DNA from: Ancylobacter dichloromethanicus
GTDB taxonomy: Bacteria > Pseudomonadota > Alphaproteobacteria > Rhizobiales > Xanthobacteraceae
Direction: 5' to 3'
DNA length: 64,000 bases
Assembly (NCBI RefSeq): GCF_018390645.1
Contig: NZ_JAHBGC010000020.1
Coordinates: 785,467-849,466 of the forward strand
Part shown: positions 27,347-39,509 of the stretch, piece after piece
How positions within the stretch are numbered: position 1 is the first letter of the stretch
Layout: every line of letters starts with the position of its first letter
Position numbers and translations under genes: made by a program
The notes under the pieces: generated by a model
The model's input: the letters and a program-made list of their open reading frames with translations, nothing else
What the model was told of the DNA's origin: nothing
The model's database searches: none

Positions 27347-30160
27347 TCAGCCCGCCGCCTCCTCGCCCCCGTCTTCGCTAGCGAGGCCCTCGGCTCCCAG
27401 AGCCCCCTCATCCTCGTCCTCGCTGACGCGCTCGACCGAAACGACCTTCTCGTCCTCGGCGGTGTCGAACACGATCACGCCCTGGCTGCCACGCCCGACG
27501 GTGCGGATGCCGTTGACCGGGCAGCGGATGAGCTGGCCGCCATCGGTGACGAGCATGATCTGGTCGGCTTCCTCCACCGGGAAGGAGGCGACCAGCGGCC
27601 CGTTGCGATGGTTGACTGCCATGGCGACGATGCCTTTGCCGCCGCGCCGCGTGGTGCGGTACTCGTAGGACGAGGTGCGCTTGCCGTAGCCGTTTTCCGA
27701 CAGGGTGAGGATGAACTGCTCCGCCGCGCCCATGGCGACATAGCGCGCCTGGTCGATCTCGGCGGGGGCGGCGGCAGCCTCCCCGGCCTCGCTCTCGGCG
27801 ATCTCCGCCTCGACGATCTCCACCTCGGCGAGGTCGGCTTCCTCACCATTGGACTCGACGCCATTCTGGCTGCGGCGGATGGCGTTGGCGAGCTTGATAT
27901 AGGCCGCGCGCTCCTCGGCCGTCGCCGTCACATGGCGGATAATGGCCATCGAAATGAGGCGGTCGCCCTCTTCCAGCTGGATGCCGCGCACACCCATCGA
28001 ATCGCGGCCCTTGAAGACACGCACCTCGGTGGTGGGGAAGCGGATGCACTGGCCCCTGGCGCTGGTGAGCAGCACGTCATCGGCCTCTGTGCACAACTGG
28101 ACGCCGGCGATGGACTCGCCCGCCTCCAGCTTCATGGCGATCTTGCCGTTCCGGTTCACATTGGTGAAGTCGGACAGTTCGTTGCGCCGCACCGTGCCGG
28201 AATTGGTGGCGAACATGATCTGTAGCCGGCTCCACGCCCCTTCGTCCGGAAGCGCCATGATCGAGGTGATCCGCTCGCCCTCGGTCAGCGGCAGGATGTT
28301 GACCAGTGCCTTGCCGCGCGACTGCGGGGCGGCGACGGGCAGGCGCCACACCTTGAGCTTGTAGACTTGGCCCTTGGAGGAGAAGAACAGCACCGGCGCA
28401 TGGGTGGATGCGACGAAAAGCCGGGTAACGAAGTCCTCGTCCTTGGTCTGCATCGCCGAGCGGCCCTTGCCGCCGCGCCGCTGCGCCCGGTAGGTAGAGA
28501 GCGGCACGCGCTTTACATAGCCGGCATGGGAAACGGTGACCACCATGTCCTCGCGGGCGATCAGGTCCTCATCCTCGAAGTCGCCCTCGGCCTCGGCGAT
28601 CTCGGTCTTGCGCGGGGTGCCGAACTCCGCCTTCACCGCCAGCAACTCGTCCTTGACGATGGTGCGGATGCGCTCGCGGCTGGCGAGAATGTCGAGATAC
28701 TCGCGGATCTCGACGGCGATCTTGTCGAGTTCGTCCGCCACCTCGTCGCGGCCGAGCGCGGTGAGGCGCTGCAGCCGCAGATCGAGAATGGCGCGCGCCT
28801 GCTCGGCGGAGAGACGGTAGGTACCGTCCTCAGCGAGGCGGTGGCGCGGGTCGTCGATCAGCGCGATCAGCGGCGCGACATCCATTGCCGGCCAATGGCG
28901 GGTCATCAGCGCCTCACGCGCGGTCGCGGGGTCGGGCGAGGTGCGGATGGTGTGGATGATCTCGTCGATATTGGCGACGGCGATGGCAAGCCCGACCAGC
29001 ACATGGGCGCGATCGCGCGCCTTGCGCAGCAGGAATTTGGTGCGCCGGCTAACGACATCCTCGCGGAAGGCGACGAAGGCGGTCAGCAGGTCAAGAAGGT
29101 TCATCAGCGCCGGCTTGCCGCCATTCAGCGCCACCATATTGGCGCCGAACGAGGTCTGCAGCGAGGTCATGCGGTAGAGATTGTTCAGCACGACGTCGGC
29201 CTGGGCGTCGCGCTTGATCTCGAACACCACGCGCATGCCTTCGCGGGACGATTCGTCGCGAATCTCGGCAATGCCCTCGAGCCGCTTCTCCCGCACCAGC
29301 TCAGCGATGCGCTCGATCATCGTCGCCTTGTTCACCTGGTAGGGAATCTCGGTGACGATGATGGCGTCGCGGTCCTTGCGGATCTCCTCGATGGTGGCGC
29401 GCGAGCGCATGACGATGGAGCCGCGGCCGGTGAGATAGGCCTGCCTTATGCCGCTGCGCCCGAGGATCAGCGCCCCGGTCGGAAAGTCCGGGCCGTGGAT
29501 ATGGTCGAGCAGCCGCTCGACATCGAGCGCGGGGTCGTCGATCAGCGCGACGCAGGCGTCCACCACCTCGCCGAGATTGTGCGGCGGAATGTTGGTGGCC
29601 ATGCCGACCGCGATGCCCCCGGCGCCGTTGACCAGCAGGTTGGGGAAGCGGGCCGGAAGAACCGTCGGCTCCTGCTCGCGGCCGTCGTAATTGTCCTGGA
29701 AGTCGACCGTGTCCTTGTCGAGGTCGTCCAGCAGGTTCATCGCCGGCTTGGCGAGGCGGACCTCGGTGTAGCGTTCGGCCGCCGGCGGATCGCCGTCGAC
29801 GGAGCCGAAATTGCCCTGGCCGTCGATCAGCGGCAGGCGCATGGAGAATTCCTGCGCCAGCCGCACCAGCGCGTCATAGATCGCCTGGTTGCCGTGCGGA
29901 TGGTACTTGCCCATCGTATCGCCGGTGACGCGGGCGGATTTGTTGTAGGGCCGCTCGGGCGTGTAGTTGTTCTCGCGCATCGAGAACAGGATGCGGCGGT
30001 GCACCGGCTTGAGGCCGTCGCGCACATCGGGAAGGGCGCGCGAGACGATCACGCTCATCGCGTAATCGAGATAGCTGCGCGACAGCTCCTCGGTGATCGA
30101 GACGGGCCGGATATCCGAAGGGCCGCCGCCCTCCGGGTTCAATGTATCGGAATCGGACAA
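27347..30160 (-). CDS. gyrA: DNA gyrase subunit A
   Basis: Topoisomerase subunit of 937 residues that breaks and rejoins DNA and, with GyrB, introduces negative supercoils. It has [19 protein letters not shown] at the start, the active tyrosine in [12 protein letters not shown], and the GyrA box in [12 protein letters not shown]. No ATG fits the family start; the likely start is TTG at 30160 (Leu-Ser-Asp-Ser), with a less likely TTG at 30229. The quinolone-resistance region reads HGNQAIYD, so the positions equal to E. coli Asp82 and Ser83 are Asn and Gln. Compared with E. coli it carries an acidic insertion in the C-terminal domain. Confidence 0.97.
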   Translation of the reverse strand: MSDSDTLNPEGGGPSDIRPVSITEELSRSYLDYAMSVIVSRALPDVRDGLKPVHRRILFSMRENNYTPERPYNKSARVTGDTMGKYHPHGNQAIYDALVRLAQEFSMRLPLIDGQGNFGSVDGDPPAAERYTEVRLAKPAMNLLDDLDKDTVDFQDNYDGREQEPTVLPARFPNLLVNGAGGIAVGMATNIPPHNLGEVVDACVALIDDPALDVERLLDHIHGPDFPTGALILGRSGIRQAYLTGRGSIVMRSRATIEEIRKDRDAIIVTEIPYQVNKATMIERIAELVREKRLEGIAEIRDESSREGMRVVFEIKRDAQADVVLNNLYRMTSLQTSFGANMVALNGGKPALMNLLDLLTAFVAFREDVVSRRTKFLLRKARDRAHVLVGLAIAVANIDEIIHTIRTSPDPATAREALMTRHWPAMDVAPLIALIDDPRHRLAEDGTYRLSAEQARAILDLRLQRLTALGRDEVADELDKIAVEIREYLDILASRERIRTIVKDELLAVKAEFGTPRKTEIAEAEGDFEDEDLIAREDMVVTVSHAGYVKRVPLSTYRAQRRGGKGRSAMQTKDEDFVTRLFVASTHAPVLFFSSKGQVYKLKVWRLPVAAPQSRGKALVNILPLTEGERITSIMALPDEGAWSRLQIMFATNSGTVRRNELSDFTNVNRNGKIAMKLEAGESIAGVQLCTEADDVLLTSARGQCIRFPTTEVRVFKGRDSMGVRGIQLEEGDRLISMAIIRHVTATAEERAAYIKLANAIRRSQNGVESNGEEADLAEVEIVEAEIAESEAGEAAAAPAEIDQARYVAMGAAEQFILTLSENGYGKRTSSYEYRTTRRGGKGIVAMAVNHRNGPLVASFPVEEADQIMLVTDGGQLIRCPVNGIRTVGRGSQGVIVFDTAEDEKVVSVERVSEDEDEGALGAEGLASEDGGEEAAG

Positions 30161-30460
30161 GGAATCGTCTTTCCGTGGTTGCGGAACGTATGGTCCTGTG
30201 TAGCCGATTCCACCCCGCAACACCAGCAAGGCGGCATTTTCGACGGCACGAAAAGAATAAACATTTCAGAGCCTTACAGCCGCATTTCCGCAGCGGTGGC
30301 GGATCGTGGCGGAAGCGTGGCGGCGGGGCCCTCCCGCGCGGGCCGCAACGGCCCTTGGCATGCCCGGCGGCACGCGATCTACTGGAGCGGGCCGTCTTTG
30401 CGCGGCGTGTGCCGGCCGCGCCGAAACAGCGGCCGCCGGCGGCGACGGCGGGGGCGCGAC
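30161..30460. other. Intergenic region between gyrA and marC
   Basis: Three hundred bases between divergent genes. The part near gyrA is locally AT-richer (around 30235-30275, with AAAAGAATAAACATTTCAGAG) and should hold the gyrA promoter. The rest is GC-rich. I see no convincing gene, tRNA or riboswitch, and no perfect promoter. Confidence 0.5.
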
Positions 30461-31087
30461 ATGCTGGACTACATGTTCTCGGCAGTCGTCACCATGGTGG
30501 TGGTGATCGACCCCATCGGCCTCGCGCCGCTGTTCCTGGCAGTGACCTCCGACCTCACCGGCGCCGAGCGGCGCCTGGTGGCGCTGCGCTCGGCTGCCAT
30601 CGCGCTCGCCATACTGGTCGCGTTCGGCCTCGTCGGCGCCCCGCTGCTGGCGGCGCTGGGCATCACCCTGCCCGCCTTCCGCATCGCCGGCGGGCTGCTG
30701 CTGTTCGCCATCTCGTTCGAAATGGTGTTCGGCCGCCGCACCGAGCGCAGATTCGACCCGTCCGAGGTGGCTCAGCGCGAGAAACTGCTGCGCACGCTCG
30801 CCGTCTTCCCGCTCGCCATCCCGCTAATGGCGGGGCCGGGCGCGATCACCGCCATTCTGCTGCTCGCCGGCGAGGCGCATGGCGACCCGACGCAGCTGGT
30901 GCTGCTGTTCGCCATCACCGCGCTGGTGATCGCCGGCTGCCTCGCCGTCTTCCTCGCCGCCGAACGCATGGACAGGCTCCTCGGCGTCACCGGCAACGTC
31001 ATTCTCTCGCGCCTGCTCGGCATCGTGCTGACGGCGCTGGCGGTGCAGTTCGTGATCGACGGGATCAGGGCCTCGTTCCTGACCTGA
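30461..31087 (+). CDS. MarC family integral membrane protein
   Basis: Membrane protein of 208 residues with six hydrophobic helices. The MarC pattern is clear: VVVIDPIGLAPLFLAVTSDL near the start, then FRIAGGLLLFAISFEMVFG, then PLAIPLMAGPGAIT. Despite the name, family members have not been shown to give multidrug resistance and their function is unsettled. The ATG at 30461 opens directly with the first conserved helix. It converges with the DUF2306 gene. Confidence 0.9.
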   Translation: MLDYMFSAVVTMVVVIDPIGLAPLFLAVTSDLTGAERRLVALRSAAIALAILVAFGLVGAPLLAALGITLPAFRIAGGLLLFAISFEMVFGRRTERRFDPSEVAQREKLLRTLAVFPLAIPLMAGPGAITAILLLAGEAHGDPTQLVLLFAITALVIAGCLAVFLAAERMDRLLGVTGNVILSRLLGIVLTALAVQFVIDGIRASFLT

Positions 31088-31105
31088 GCCCGAGCGAGAC
31101 CTCGT

Positions 31106-31504
31106 TCAGCCGCCGAACAGCACCTGATTCATGATGCGGCCGGGCCAGAAGGTGAACAGCCCGGCGGCGATGAGGCCCCAGTAGAACAGGCCGGTCATGC
31201 CCGCCGCGTGACCGGCTACGTCGCCGCGGTGCGCCCGCAGCAGCGCCAGCGGCAAGGTCACGACCACCAACAGGGAGAGCAGGTGGATGGGGCCGAACGG
31301 CCCGATCCAGCGCATCCCGCTGATCCAGAACGAGGACACTGCCACGGTCGCCATCAGCCCTGACCATAGCCAGCCGAAGCTGCGATGAGGCAGCGTGCCC
31401 TTGGGCGCGACGAACTGCACCGTCCCGAGGCCCAGCGCGGCGATGGCGCTGAAGGCGTGCAGCCGGATGGCCGGCGAAGCGTCGAGCAATGGGGCAAGAT
31501 CCAT
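31106..31504 (-). CDS. DUF2306 family membrane protein
   Basis: Integral membrane protein of 132 residues with four helices. The DUF2306 pattern is visible: HRSFGWLWSGLMATVAVSSFWI, then GPIHLLSLLVVVTLPLAL, then GHAAGMTGLFYWGLI and the C-terminal GLFTFWPGRIMNQ. Conserved His residues (HRSFG, IHLL, GHAAG) might bind a cofactor, but the function is unknown. It lies 24 bases downstream of ssb on the same strand. Confidence 0.82.
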   Translation of the reverse strand: MDLAPLLDASPAIRLHAFSAIAALGLGTVQFVAPKGTLPHRSFGWLWSGLMATVAVSSFWISGMRWIGPFGPIHLLSLLVVVTLPLALLRAHRGDVAGHAAGMTGLFYWGLIAAGLFTFWPGRIMNQVLFGG

Positions 31505-31528
31505 CCGGCTCTCCCCCCGTACCGCCGC

Positions 31529-32095
31529 TCAGAACGGGATTTCGTCGTCGAGATCGCCGCCGCCCGCGCCACCACCGAACTTGCCGCCGCCGGCCGCGCC
31601 GCCGCTGACCGGGGCCGGCTTGCGCTCGCCACCGAAGGAACGTCCGCCGCCCGAGCCGCCGCCATAGCCCCCGCCGGAACCGAAGTCGCTGCCGCCGCCG
31701 GCGCTGTAGTCATCGCCGCCACCTTCGGAGCCGCCGCCCCCGCCACGGCTGTCCAGAATGGTCAGTTCGCCGCGGAACGGGCGCAGCACCACCTCGGTGA
31801 AGTAGCGTTCGCCGCCGGACTGGTCGGTCGCCTTGCGGGTCTCGATCTGGCCCTCGATATAGACCTTCGAGCCCTTGCGCAGATATTGCTCGGCCACACG
31901 CAGCAGGTTCTCGTTGAAGATCACCACGCTGTGCCACTCGGTGCGCTCCTTGCGCTCGCCGGAGGCCTTGTCGCGCCATGTCTCGGAGGTGGCGATGCGC
32001 AGATTGCACACCCGCCCGCCATTCTGGAACGTGCGCACTTCCGGATCGCGACCGAGATTACCGATCAGGATCACCTTGTTGACGCTGCCCGCCAT
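31529..32095 (-). CDS. ssb: Single-stranded DNA-binding protein
   Basis: Protein of 188 residues that coats single-stranded DNA in replication and repair. An OB fold occupies about the first 110 residues ([19 protein letters not shown], then [20 protein letters not shown]). A Gly/Ser-rich linker follows, and the acidic tip DDEIPF recruits partner proteins. GGAGGACAAG precedes the ATG. It is divergent from uvrA, and a LexA-type SOS box lies between them, so damage induction is expected. Confidence 0.97.
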   Translation of the reverse strand: MAGSVNKVILIGNLGRDPEVRTFQNGGRVCNLRIATSETWRDKASGERKERTEWHSVVIFNENLLRVAEQYLRKGSKVYIEGQIETRKATDQSGGERYFTEVVLRPFRGELTILDSRGGGGGSEGGGDDYSAGGGSDFGSGGGYGGGSGGGRSFGGERKPAPVSGGAAGGGKFGGGAGGGDLDDEIPF

Positions 32096-32270
32096 CTTGT
32101 CCTCCGAAACTGTCGGACGCCCGCCGTGGCGCGCGCTCTTAAATTAGGGGACGCATACTAGACCAGCCGGCCCCGGATGGCGCCCCGCAACATCCCGGGG
32201 AGAGACGCTTGTCCACCACTTTGCGGCAGCGCATCTCGTCGGATGGCGCACCAGGACAAACGCTCCTGTT

Positions 32271-32285
32271 GTTCTTGTTATGTTC
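32271..32285. promoter_or_regulatory. LexA-binding SOS box between ssb and uvrA
   Basis: GTTCTTGTTATGTTC is a perfect match to the alphaproteobacterial LexA site GTTC-N7-GTTC. It sits between the divergent ssb and uvrA genes, both known SOS genes in this class. It lies 176 bases from the ssb start and about 355 from the uvrA start, and directly upstream of a small ORF at 32389. Confidence 0.85.
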
Positions 32286-32388
32286 CTAGCATTAAGGCTA
32301 AGCTGCCGCAAGTCGTCGAGTCGCACATTGCGAAGTGCCGGAGCCGGACTATGTTTACCCTGTGTTCTAAAAGGGAGCCTGTCCCATC

Positions 32389-32544
32389 ATGACCCAGTTG
32401 CGCAACCGTCCCCGCGCCCGCGCCATCGCCATCCGCGCCGAGGAGGCCCGCCAGGACCTGATCCGTCGGGCCATTCTCGCCGTAGCCGGCGGGTTGGTCG
32501 TGGCGGCCGGGCTTGCGGCGGTGCTGAACGGCGCCGGGGGCTGA
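32389..32544 (+). CDS. Putative 51-residue single-span membrane peptide
   Basis: Small open frame between the SOS box and uvrA. It starts with ATG, with AAAGGGAG upstream at slightly long spacing (11 bases). The N-terminal half is strongly basic (TQLRNRPRARAIAIRAEEAR), and the C-terminal half is one hydrophobic segment (AILAVAGGLVVAAGLAAVL). That layout suggests a peptide with a cytoplasmic basic arm and one membrane span. It lies 95 bases before uvrA on the same strand and would be transcribed from the same SOS-controlled region. I know no homologue; coding status is unproven. Confidence 0.5.
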   Translation: MTQLRNRPRARAIAIRAEEARQDLIRRAILAVAGGLVVAAGLAAVLNGAGG

Positions 32545-32639
32545 CCCCCTCGCCGGGCGGGCCCTCCGCGGGGCTGCGCCGCCCCGAAAATGCAGATATG
32601 GCGTAGCTGCCCGTAAGAAACCGGCGAGAAGAGTGCGCA

Positions 32640-35543
<2,904 letters not shown>

Positions 35544-35546
35544 GCG

Positions 35547-35565
35547 GGCGGCGGACGTCGCCGCC
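35547..35565. terminator. Hairpin after uvrA
   Basis: GGCGGCG (35547-35553) pairs with CGCCGCC (35559-35565) across five bases, just after the uvrA stop. There is no T run, so termination is inferred from position. The following 90 bases to the ctaA end contain several GCAG-rich short repeats (GGCAGCTTGA twice). Confidence 0.45.
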
Positions 35566-35660
35566 TGCTGCAGTCCGGGTGCAGAAGGCAGCTTGAGGGC
35601 GGCCGGGTGGCAGCTTGATGATGCAGCAGCGCTTGCAGCGACTTCTGCAGCCGGGCAGCG

Positions 35661-36749
35661 TCAGGCGCCCTCCCTCAACCGCACCAGATTTACCGTCACG
35701 GCGATCAGCACCAGCGTCGCGCCGAACTGGTGCGCGAGCGCGATGTCGATCGGGACCTGATGGATCAGCGTCAGGATACCGAGGGTCGCCTGCGCCGCGA
35801 CCAGGGCGAGAATGAAGTTCGCCCGCCGACGTACCGCGCCGCCCACCCGGCGCGCGCTCAGCCAATGCCCGACCGCCAGCGCGAACAGCACATAGGCAAA
35901 GAGCCTGTGATTGAACTGAACGGTGAGAACGTTCTCGAAGAAATTCCGCCAGACGGGTTGTTGCACAAGCAGATTTTCAATCGGCGGCACGATGTGGCCG
36001 TCCATCAGCGGCCAGGTCGTGTAGGTCAGTCCGGCATCAAGGCCGGCCACCAGCCCGCCGAGGAATATCTGCACCAGCACGACGGCGAACAGGATCCGCG
36101 CATAGCCGCGCAGCCAGTCGGGCGAGGCCCGCTTTTCCCGCGCCGGCTTCAGCGAGACAGCAACCGCCACCGTGGCGGCGAGGATGACGCAGGCCAGCGT
36201 GAGATGGGTGGCCAGCCGGTACTGGCTGACATCGACCCGGTTCACCAGCCCCGAAGCCACCATCCACCAGCCGACCGCACCCTGGAGCCCGCCAAGCACG
36301 AACAGGCCGCCGAGCTTCCAGCCGAGGGAGCGGTCGATCACGCCGCGCCAGAGGAAGAACAGGAACGGCAACAGGAACACGAAGCCGATCAGCCGCCCGA
36401 GCAGGCGGTGCCCCCATTCCCACCAGAAGATGTATTTGAACTCCGCGAGGCTCATGCCGCGATTGATCTGCTGGTACTGCGGGATCTGCCGGTACTTGTC
36501 GAATTCCGCCTGCCACGCCGCGTCGCCGAGCGGCGGCAGCGTGCCGGCGACCGGCTTCCATTCAGTGATCGACAGGCCGGATTCGGTCAGCCGGGTCGCA
36601 CCGCCCACCACCACCATCAGCACGATGAGCGCGGCGACGGCGTAGAGCCAAAGGCGCACCGGCCGCAGCCGATCGCCCGCCCGATGGCCGCCGGCAGGCA
36701 CCGCAAGGGCTTGGCTGCTGACGTGCGTGGCGACGTGATCCTGGGCCAT
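35661..36749 (-). CDS. ctaA: Heme A synthase CtaA (Cox15 type)
   Basis: Inner-membrane enzyme of 362 residues that oxidises the heme O methyl group to give heme A for cytochrome aa3 oxidase. About eight helices are present. Typical segments are [25 protein letters not shown], the histidine-bearing [25 protein letters not shown] and [10 protein letters not shown]. The ATG at 36749 follows GGGAG; an in-frame extension to 36854 has no support. No cox genes are adjacent in this window. Confidence 0.95.
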   Translation of the reverse strand: MAQDHVATHVSSQALAVPAGGHRAGDRLRPVRLWLYAVAALIVLMVVVGGATRLTESGLSITEWKPVAGTLPPLGDAAWQAEFDKYRQIPQYQQINRGMSLAEFKYIFWWEWGHRLLGRLIGFVFLLPFLFFLWRGVIDRSLGWKLGGLFVLGGLQGAVGWWMVASGLVNRVDVSQYRLATHLTLACVILAATVAVAVSLKPAREKRASPDWLRGYARILFAVVLVQIFLGGLVAGLDAGLTYTTWPLMDGHIVPPIENLLVQQPVWRNFFENVLTVQFNHRLFAYVLFALAVGHWLSARRVGGAVRRRANFILALVAAQATLGILTLIHQVPIDIALAHQFGATLVLIAVTVNLVRLREGA

Positions 36750-36900
36750 AGGCCTGCGCTCCCTGCATTGGCGGCCGCCCGCCCCCGGCCGCTCCGCGCC
36801 GGGCGCTTCCTCCCGGGCGCGGCGAGCGATATAGAGGCCAGTGCCCGCATGCAACGGGACTCATTGTCTCGCGCCAATCATTTCCCAGCCGGAGCTGCCG

Positions 36901-37143
36901 ATGTCCGACCCGCATACCAGCCTGTCCGCCCGTTCGCGCAAGCTGATCGGCACGGTGCTGATGGTGCTGCTGGTACTCGGCTGGGCGCTGGGGGCGATGG
37001 CGCTGGCGCAGGGCCGCGTCACCACCCTGCCCGCCTTCTGGCAGTTCATTGCCTATGTCGTGCTCGGTGCCGGCTGGATCGTCCCGGCCGGGGCCCTGAT
37101 CCGCTGGATGCAGAAGCACGACCGGCGTCCCGAAACGCTCTGA
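36901..37143 (+). CDS. DUF2842 family small membrane protein
   Basis: Small protein of 80 residues with two hydrophobic segments (LIGTVLMVLLVLGWALGAMAL and FIAYVVLGAGWIVPAGALI) and a basic tail ending in WMQKHDRRPETL. This matches DUF2842, an alphaproteobacterial family without a known role. The ATG at 36901 follows CGGAGCTGCC; an in-frame ATG at 36841 lies in the upstream promoter region of ctaA. It is divergent from ctaA, and ctaA/DUF2842 neighbours are common in this order. Confidence 0.8.
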   Translation: MSDPHTSLSARSRKLIGTVLMVLLVLGWALGAMALAQGRVTTLPAFWQFIAYVVLGAGWIVPAGALIRWMQKHDRRPETL

Positions 37144-37160
37144 CGCTTTGAAGGCCGGCT

Positions 37161-38645
37161 TCAGGCGGCGCGCGAGAACGCCTTTTCCGGGCTTTCCGGC
37201 GTGAAGGTGATCATCGCGATATCGCCGAACCCAAGCGCGGCAAGCGCGTCAAAGGCCTGCACCGCGTCGGTCGCCATGGCACCCGGCTGGGTGACCAGGA
37301 TGGTCGTCGGGCTGAGGCCGGCGATCCGCTCGGCGCCGACGAGATCGCCCAGCGGCGGCGCGGCCACAATCACGTGATCGTAGGTCTGTTTCAGCGCGGT
37401 GAGGATCAGCGGCAGGCGATCTGCCGCCACCAGCCCGTCGGCCTCGCGCGCCCCGCGCCCGGGCGGAATGACATGGCAGCGCGAGGCGCTCTCGCGATGG
37501 ATGGCATCGGAGAAACCGGCGACGCCGGTCAGCAGGTCGGTCAGGCCGGGCGCGCGCGGGTCGGCGGTGAGACCCTCCAGCGAGGGTGAGGCGATATCCA
37601 GGCAGACCACCACCACCCGTCGCTCGGCGGCGCCGGCCAGCGACCGGCCGAGCGCGAGCGCGCAGCGGGCAATGGATTCGTCGGCGCGGCTTCCGGTGAC
37701 GGTGACGAGGCGGGCCGCGGCGCCGCGCAGTTCGACGAGGCGCGACAGATCCGCCTGCTCGCGTTCGCGCGACAGCAGCCGCAGTGAACTGCCCATCTCG
37801 GCGCATTCGGCATGTTCGGCGGATGAGCCGCCGATCCACGGCAGGTGCTGCAGTGGCCGGGGTGTGGTTTCCGGCATCGGCACGGCGCCGAACTCGTGGC
37901 CCCCCGTCGACCGGCGACGGCGCATCCAACTCTGCAGGCCGAACACCAGGGCGAAAGTGCCAATGCCGGCAACGAGGCTCGAGACGAGCGGCGTCGGCCA
38001 GCGCGGGGCGGTGGCCGGCACGGCCGACACCACCATGCGGGCCGGCACGGCGGACGGGGAACCCTCGTCCGCTGCAAGGGGGGCGTGGGTCTGGCGCAGT
38101 TCTATGTAGCTAGAGGCGAAGGCGTTGGCGACATCGGCCGAGAGGCGGGGATCGGCCGAGACGAAATCAACCTCCACCTGCCCGCCGCCGACCTGACGCA
38201 CGCTCAGGCCCCGCTCGATGGTTCGTAGCGCCAGTGTCTCCCGCGTCACCGGTGCCGTTCCCGGAGGCATGGCGTATCCCGCCACCCGCACCGCCGCGCC
38301 GGACAGTACGCCGCGGCCCTCACTGGTCGGTGAGGCCAGTCGGGCGCCCAGCCGGCGGGTCTCGATGACCTGCCGGGCGAAATCGCGCGAGGACAGAACC
38401 TTTACCCCGTCGCGCCCCCCCGCGACGTCACGACCGTCGATCCACAGGCGGGACTGGGATTGGTAACGCGGAACGGCGACCTCGCTGGTCACACCGGCAA
38501 GGCCGAGCCCCACAAGCGTCGGCGCCAGAAGGAGGCGCAGAAGTCGCCGTGCCCGCCGCACGGGGCGAATCCCTGTGCCTGGCGCCATCGCCTCATCGGC
38601 GGTAGCGGCTGCCGTCTCCACAGAGCCTGCACGCGGGTCCATCAT
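37161..38645 (-). CDS. Wzz-type chain-length determinant with a degenerate BY-kinase-like domain
   Basis: Inner-membrane protein of 494 residues. A Wzz-like region spans about residues 25-235, with a helix near 38-53 (LLLAPTLVGLGLAGVT), a periplasmic domain and a second helix near 218-235. The cytoplasmic part (about 290-485) has the fold of bacterial tyrosine kinases (VVVVCLDIASPSLEG, YDHVIVAAPPLGD), but the P-loop position reads VTVTGSRADESIARCALAL, without GKS/T, and there is no Tyr-rich tail. Kinase activity is therefore unlikely. No glycosyltransferase, flippase or polymerase gene is nearby. Its partner polysaccharide locus is unknown. Confidence 0.75.
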   Translation of the reverse strand: MMDPRAGSVETAAATADEAMAPGTGIRPVRRARRLLRLLLAPTLVGLGLAGVTSEVAVPRYQSQSRLWIDGRDVAGGRDGVKVLSSRDFARQVIETRRLGARLASPTSEGRGVLSGAAVRVAGYAMPPGTAPVTRETLALRTIERGLSVRQVGGGQVEVDFVSADPRLSADVANAFASSYIELRQTHAPLAADEGSPSAVPARMVVSAVPATAPRWPTPLVSSLVAGIGTFALVFGLQSWMRRRRSTGGHEFGAVPMPETTPRPLQHLPWIGGSSAEHAECAEMGSSLRLLSREREQADLSRLVELRGAAARLVTVTGSRADESIARCALALGRSLAGAAERRVVVVCLDIASPSLEGLTADPRAPGLTDLLTGVAGFSDAIHRESASRCHVIPPGRGAREADGLVAADRLPLILTALKQTYDHVIVAAPPLGDLVGAERIAGLSPTTILVTQPGAMATDAVQAFDALAALGFGDIAMITFTPESPEKAFSRAA

Positions 38646-38738
38646 GGGGCCTATTAGGCACCTTCATGGTTTCCACCGTGTTAAAGCAGAAGAGCCTTCG
38701 CGGAGCGATCCACCGGCCGCGCCAAGGCGGCGGTGAAA

Positions 38739-38816
38739 TGGTCGGAGCGAGAGGATTTGAACCTCCGACCCCTAGTCCCCCAGACTAGTGCGCTAACCAG
38801 GCTGCGCTACGCTCCG
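38739..38816 (-). tRNA. tRNA-Pro (anticodon GGG)
   Basis: 78 bases including an encoded CCA (38739-38741). The acceptor stem CGGAGCG (38816-38810) pairs with CGCTCCG (38749-38743). The anticodon stem CTAGT/ACTAG flanks CTGGGGG, so the anticodon is GGG. The T arm contains GGTTCAAATCC. Confidence 0.96.
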
Positions 38817-38855
38817 ACGCCGCGAGGCGCCGTCTGTCTAGCGATTCACCGGCCG

Positions 38856-39389
38856 CTATGCAAGCCGGCCCGGGCCTGTGGACGGCGGCTCTTTCGCGTC
38901 CATGGCCATATCCTCCCCTTCGGGGCGGTCATTCGGCTCCGGACCGACCTCTTTTTCGGTCGCCGCGCTCAACCTTTGGAACAATCCGAGGCAGACCAGC
39001 GTCAGGCAGCCGGAAAAGACCAGCAGCGCCGCGTATTTCACCTCGGCGACGTTCTCGCGCGCGGTCTCGAACACCAGGACCAGCGCCTCCAGGAACAGGG
39101 CGATGATGATGGTGGAGACGAATTTCGTGAGCCCCCGCCTCGCGTCCGCCGCCGTGCGCCGCTCGCGGCCGGCCGGCACTTCTTCCTCGAAGAAGTACTT
39201 CGCCACGTCGAACAGGGCGATGGCGACGATGAGATAACCGACCGCGCCAAGCAGAGAGTGGTGGATCTTCCCGCCGCTCGCCATGGCGTCGCGCAGCACG
39301 GAATAGGGGGCGTACAGCAGAAGCACGGCGGCGATGGACATAAGCACGCCGGCGGCGATGGCGAAGACGACCCGGATCACAAAACTCAT
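38856..39389 (-). CDS. Membrane protein of unknown function with four helices
   Basis: I do not recognise a named family. The 177 residues contain four hydrophobic segments: FVIRVVFAIAAGVLMSIAAV, LLGAVGYLIVAIALFDV, STIIIALFLEALVLVF and YAALLVFSGCLTLVCLGL. Between helices 2 and 3 is a charged loop (FFEEEVPAGRERRTAADARR), and the tail is acidic and disordered. It stands alone downstream of a divergent nitroreductase gene. An inner-membrane location is the only inference I would make. Confidence 0.72.
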   Translation of the reverse strand: MSFVIRVVFAIAAGVLMSIAAVLLLYAPYSVLRDAMASGGKIHHSLLGAVGYLIVAIALFDVAKYFFEEEVPAGRERRTAADARRGLTKFVSTIIIALFLEALVLVFETARENVAEVKYAALLVFSGCLTLVCLGLFQRLSAATEKEVGPEPNDRPEGEDMAMDAKEPPSTGPGRLA

Positions 39390-39509
39390 AGGCCGGCTCC
39401 TGTAACCAAGGTGCTGCGGTAACTAGGGTCGGCTTTTCCCGTGGCAAGTATGCCACGCCGCGCGGGAGCGTTCTATGATGGAGCGATTGCTCGCATCGGG
39501 AGTGCCCCC

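Noticed and set aside
28367-31087. A long plus-strand open frame fused in frame with marC
   Set aside because: The first 2 kb are antisense to gyrA; only the part from 30461 has MarC family residues and a membrane-protein composition.
35566-35660. GCAG-rich short repeats between uvrA and ctaA, considered as a repeat array
   Set aside because: The units are short, irregular and not separated by unique spacers; they look like ordinary GC-rich intergenic sequence.
37161-38645. Active bacterial tyrosine kinase
   Set aside because: The P-loop lysine and Ser/Thr are absent and there is no tyrosine-rich tail, so only a degenerate kinase-like fold is claimed.
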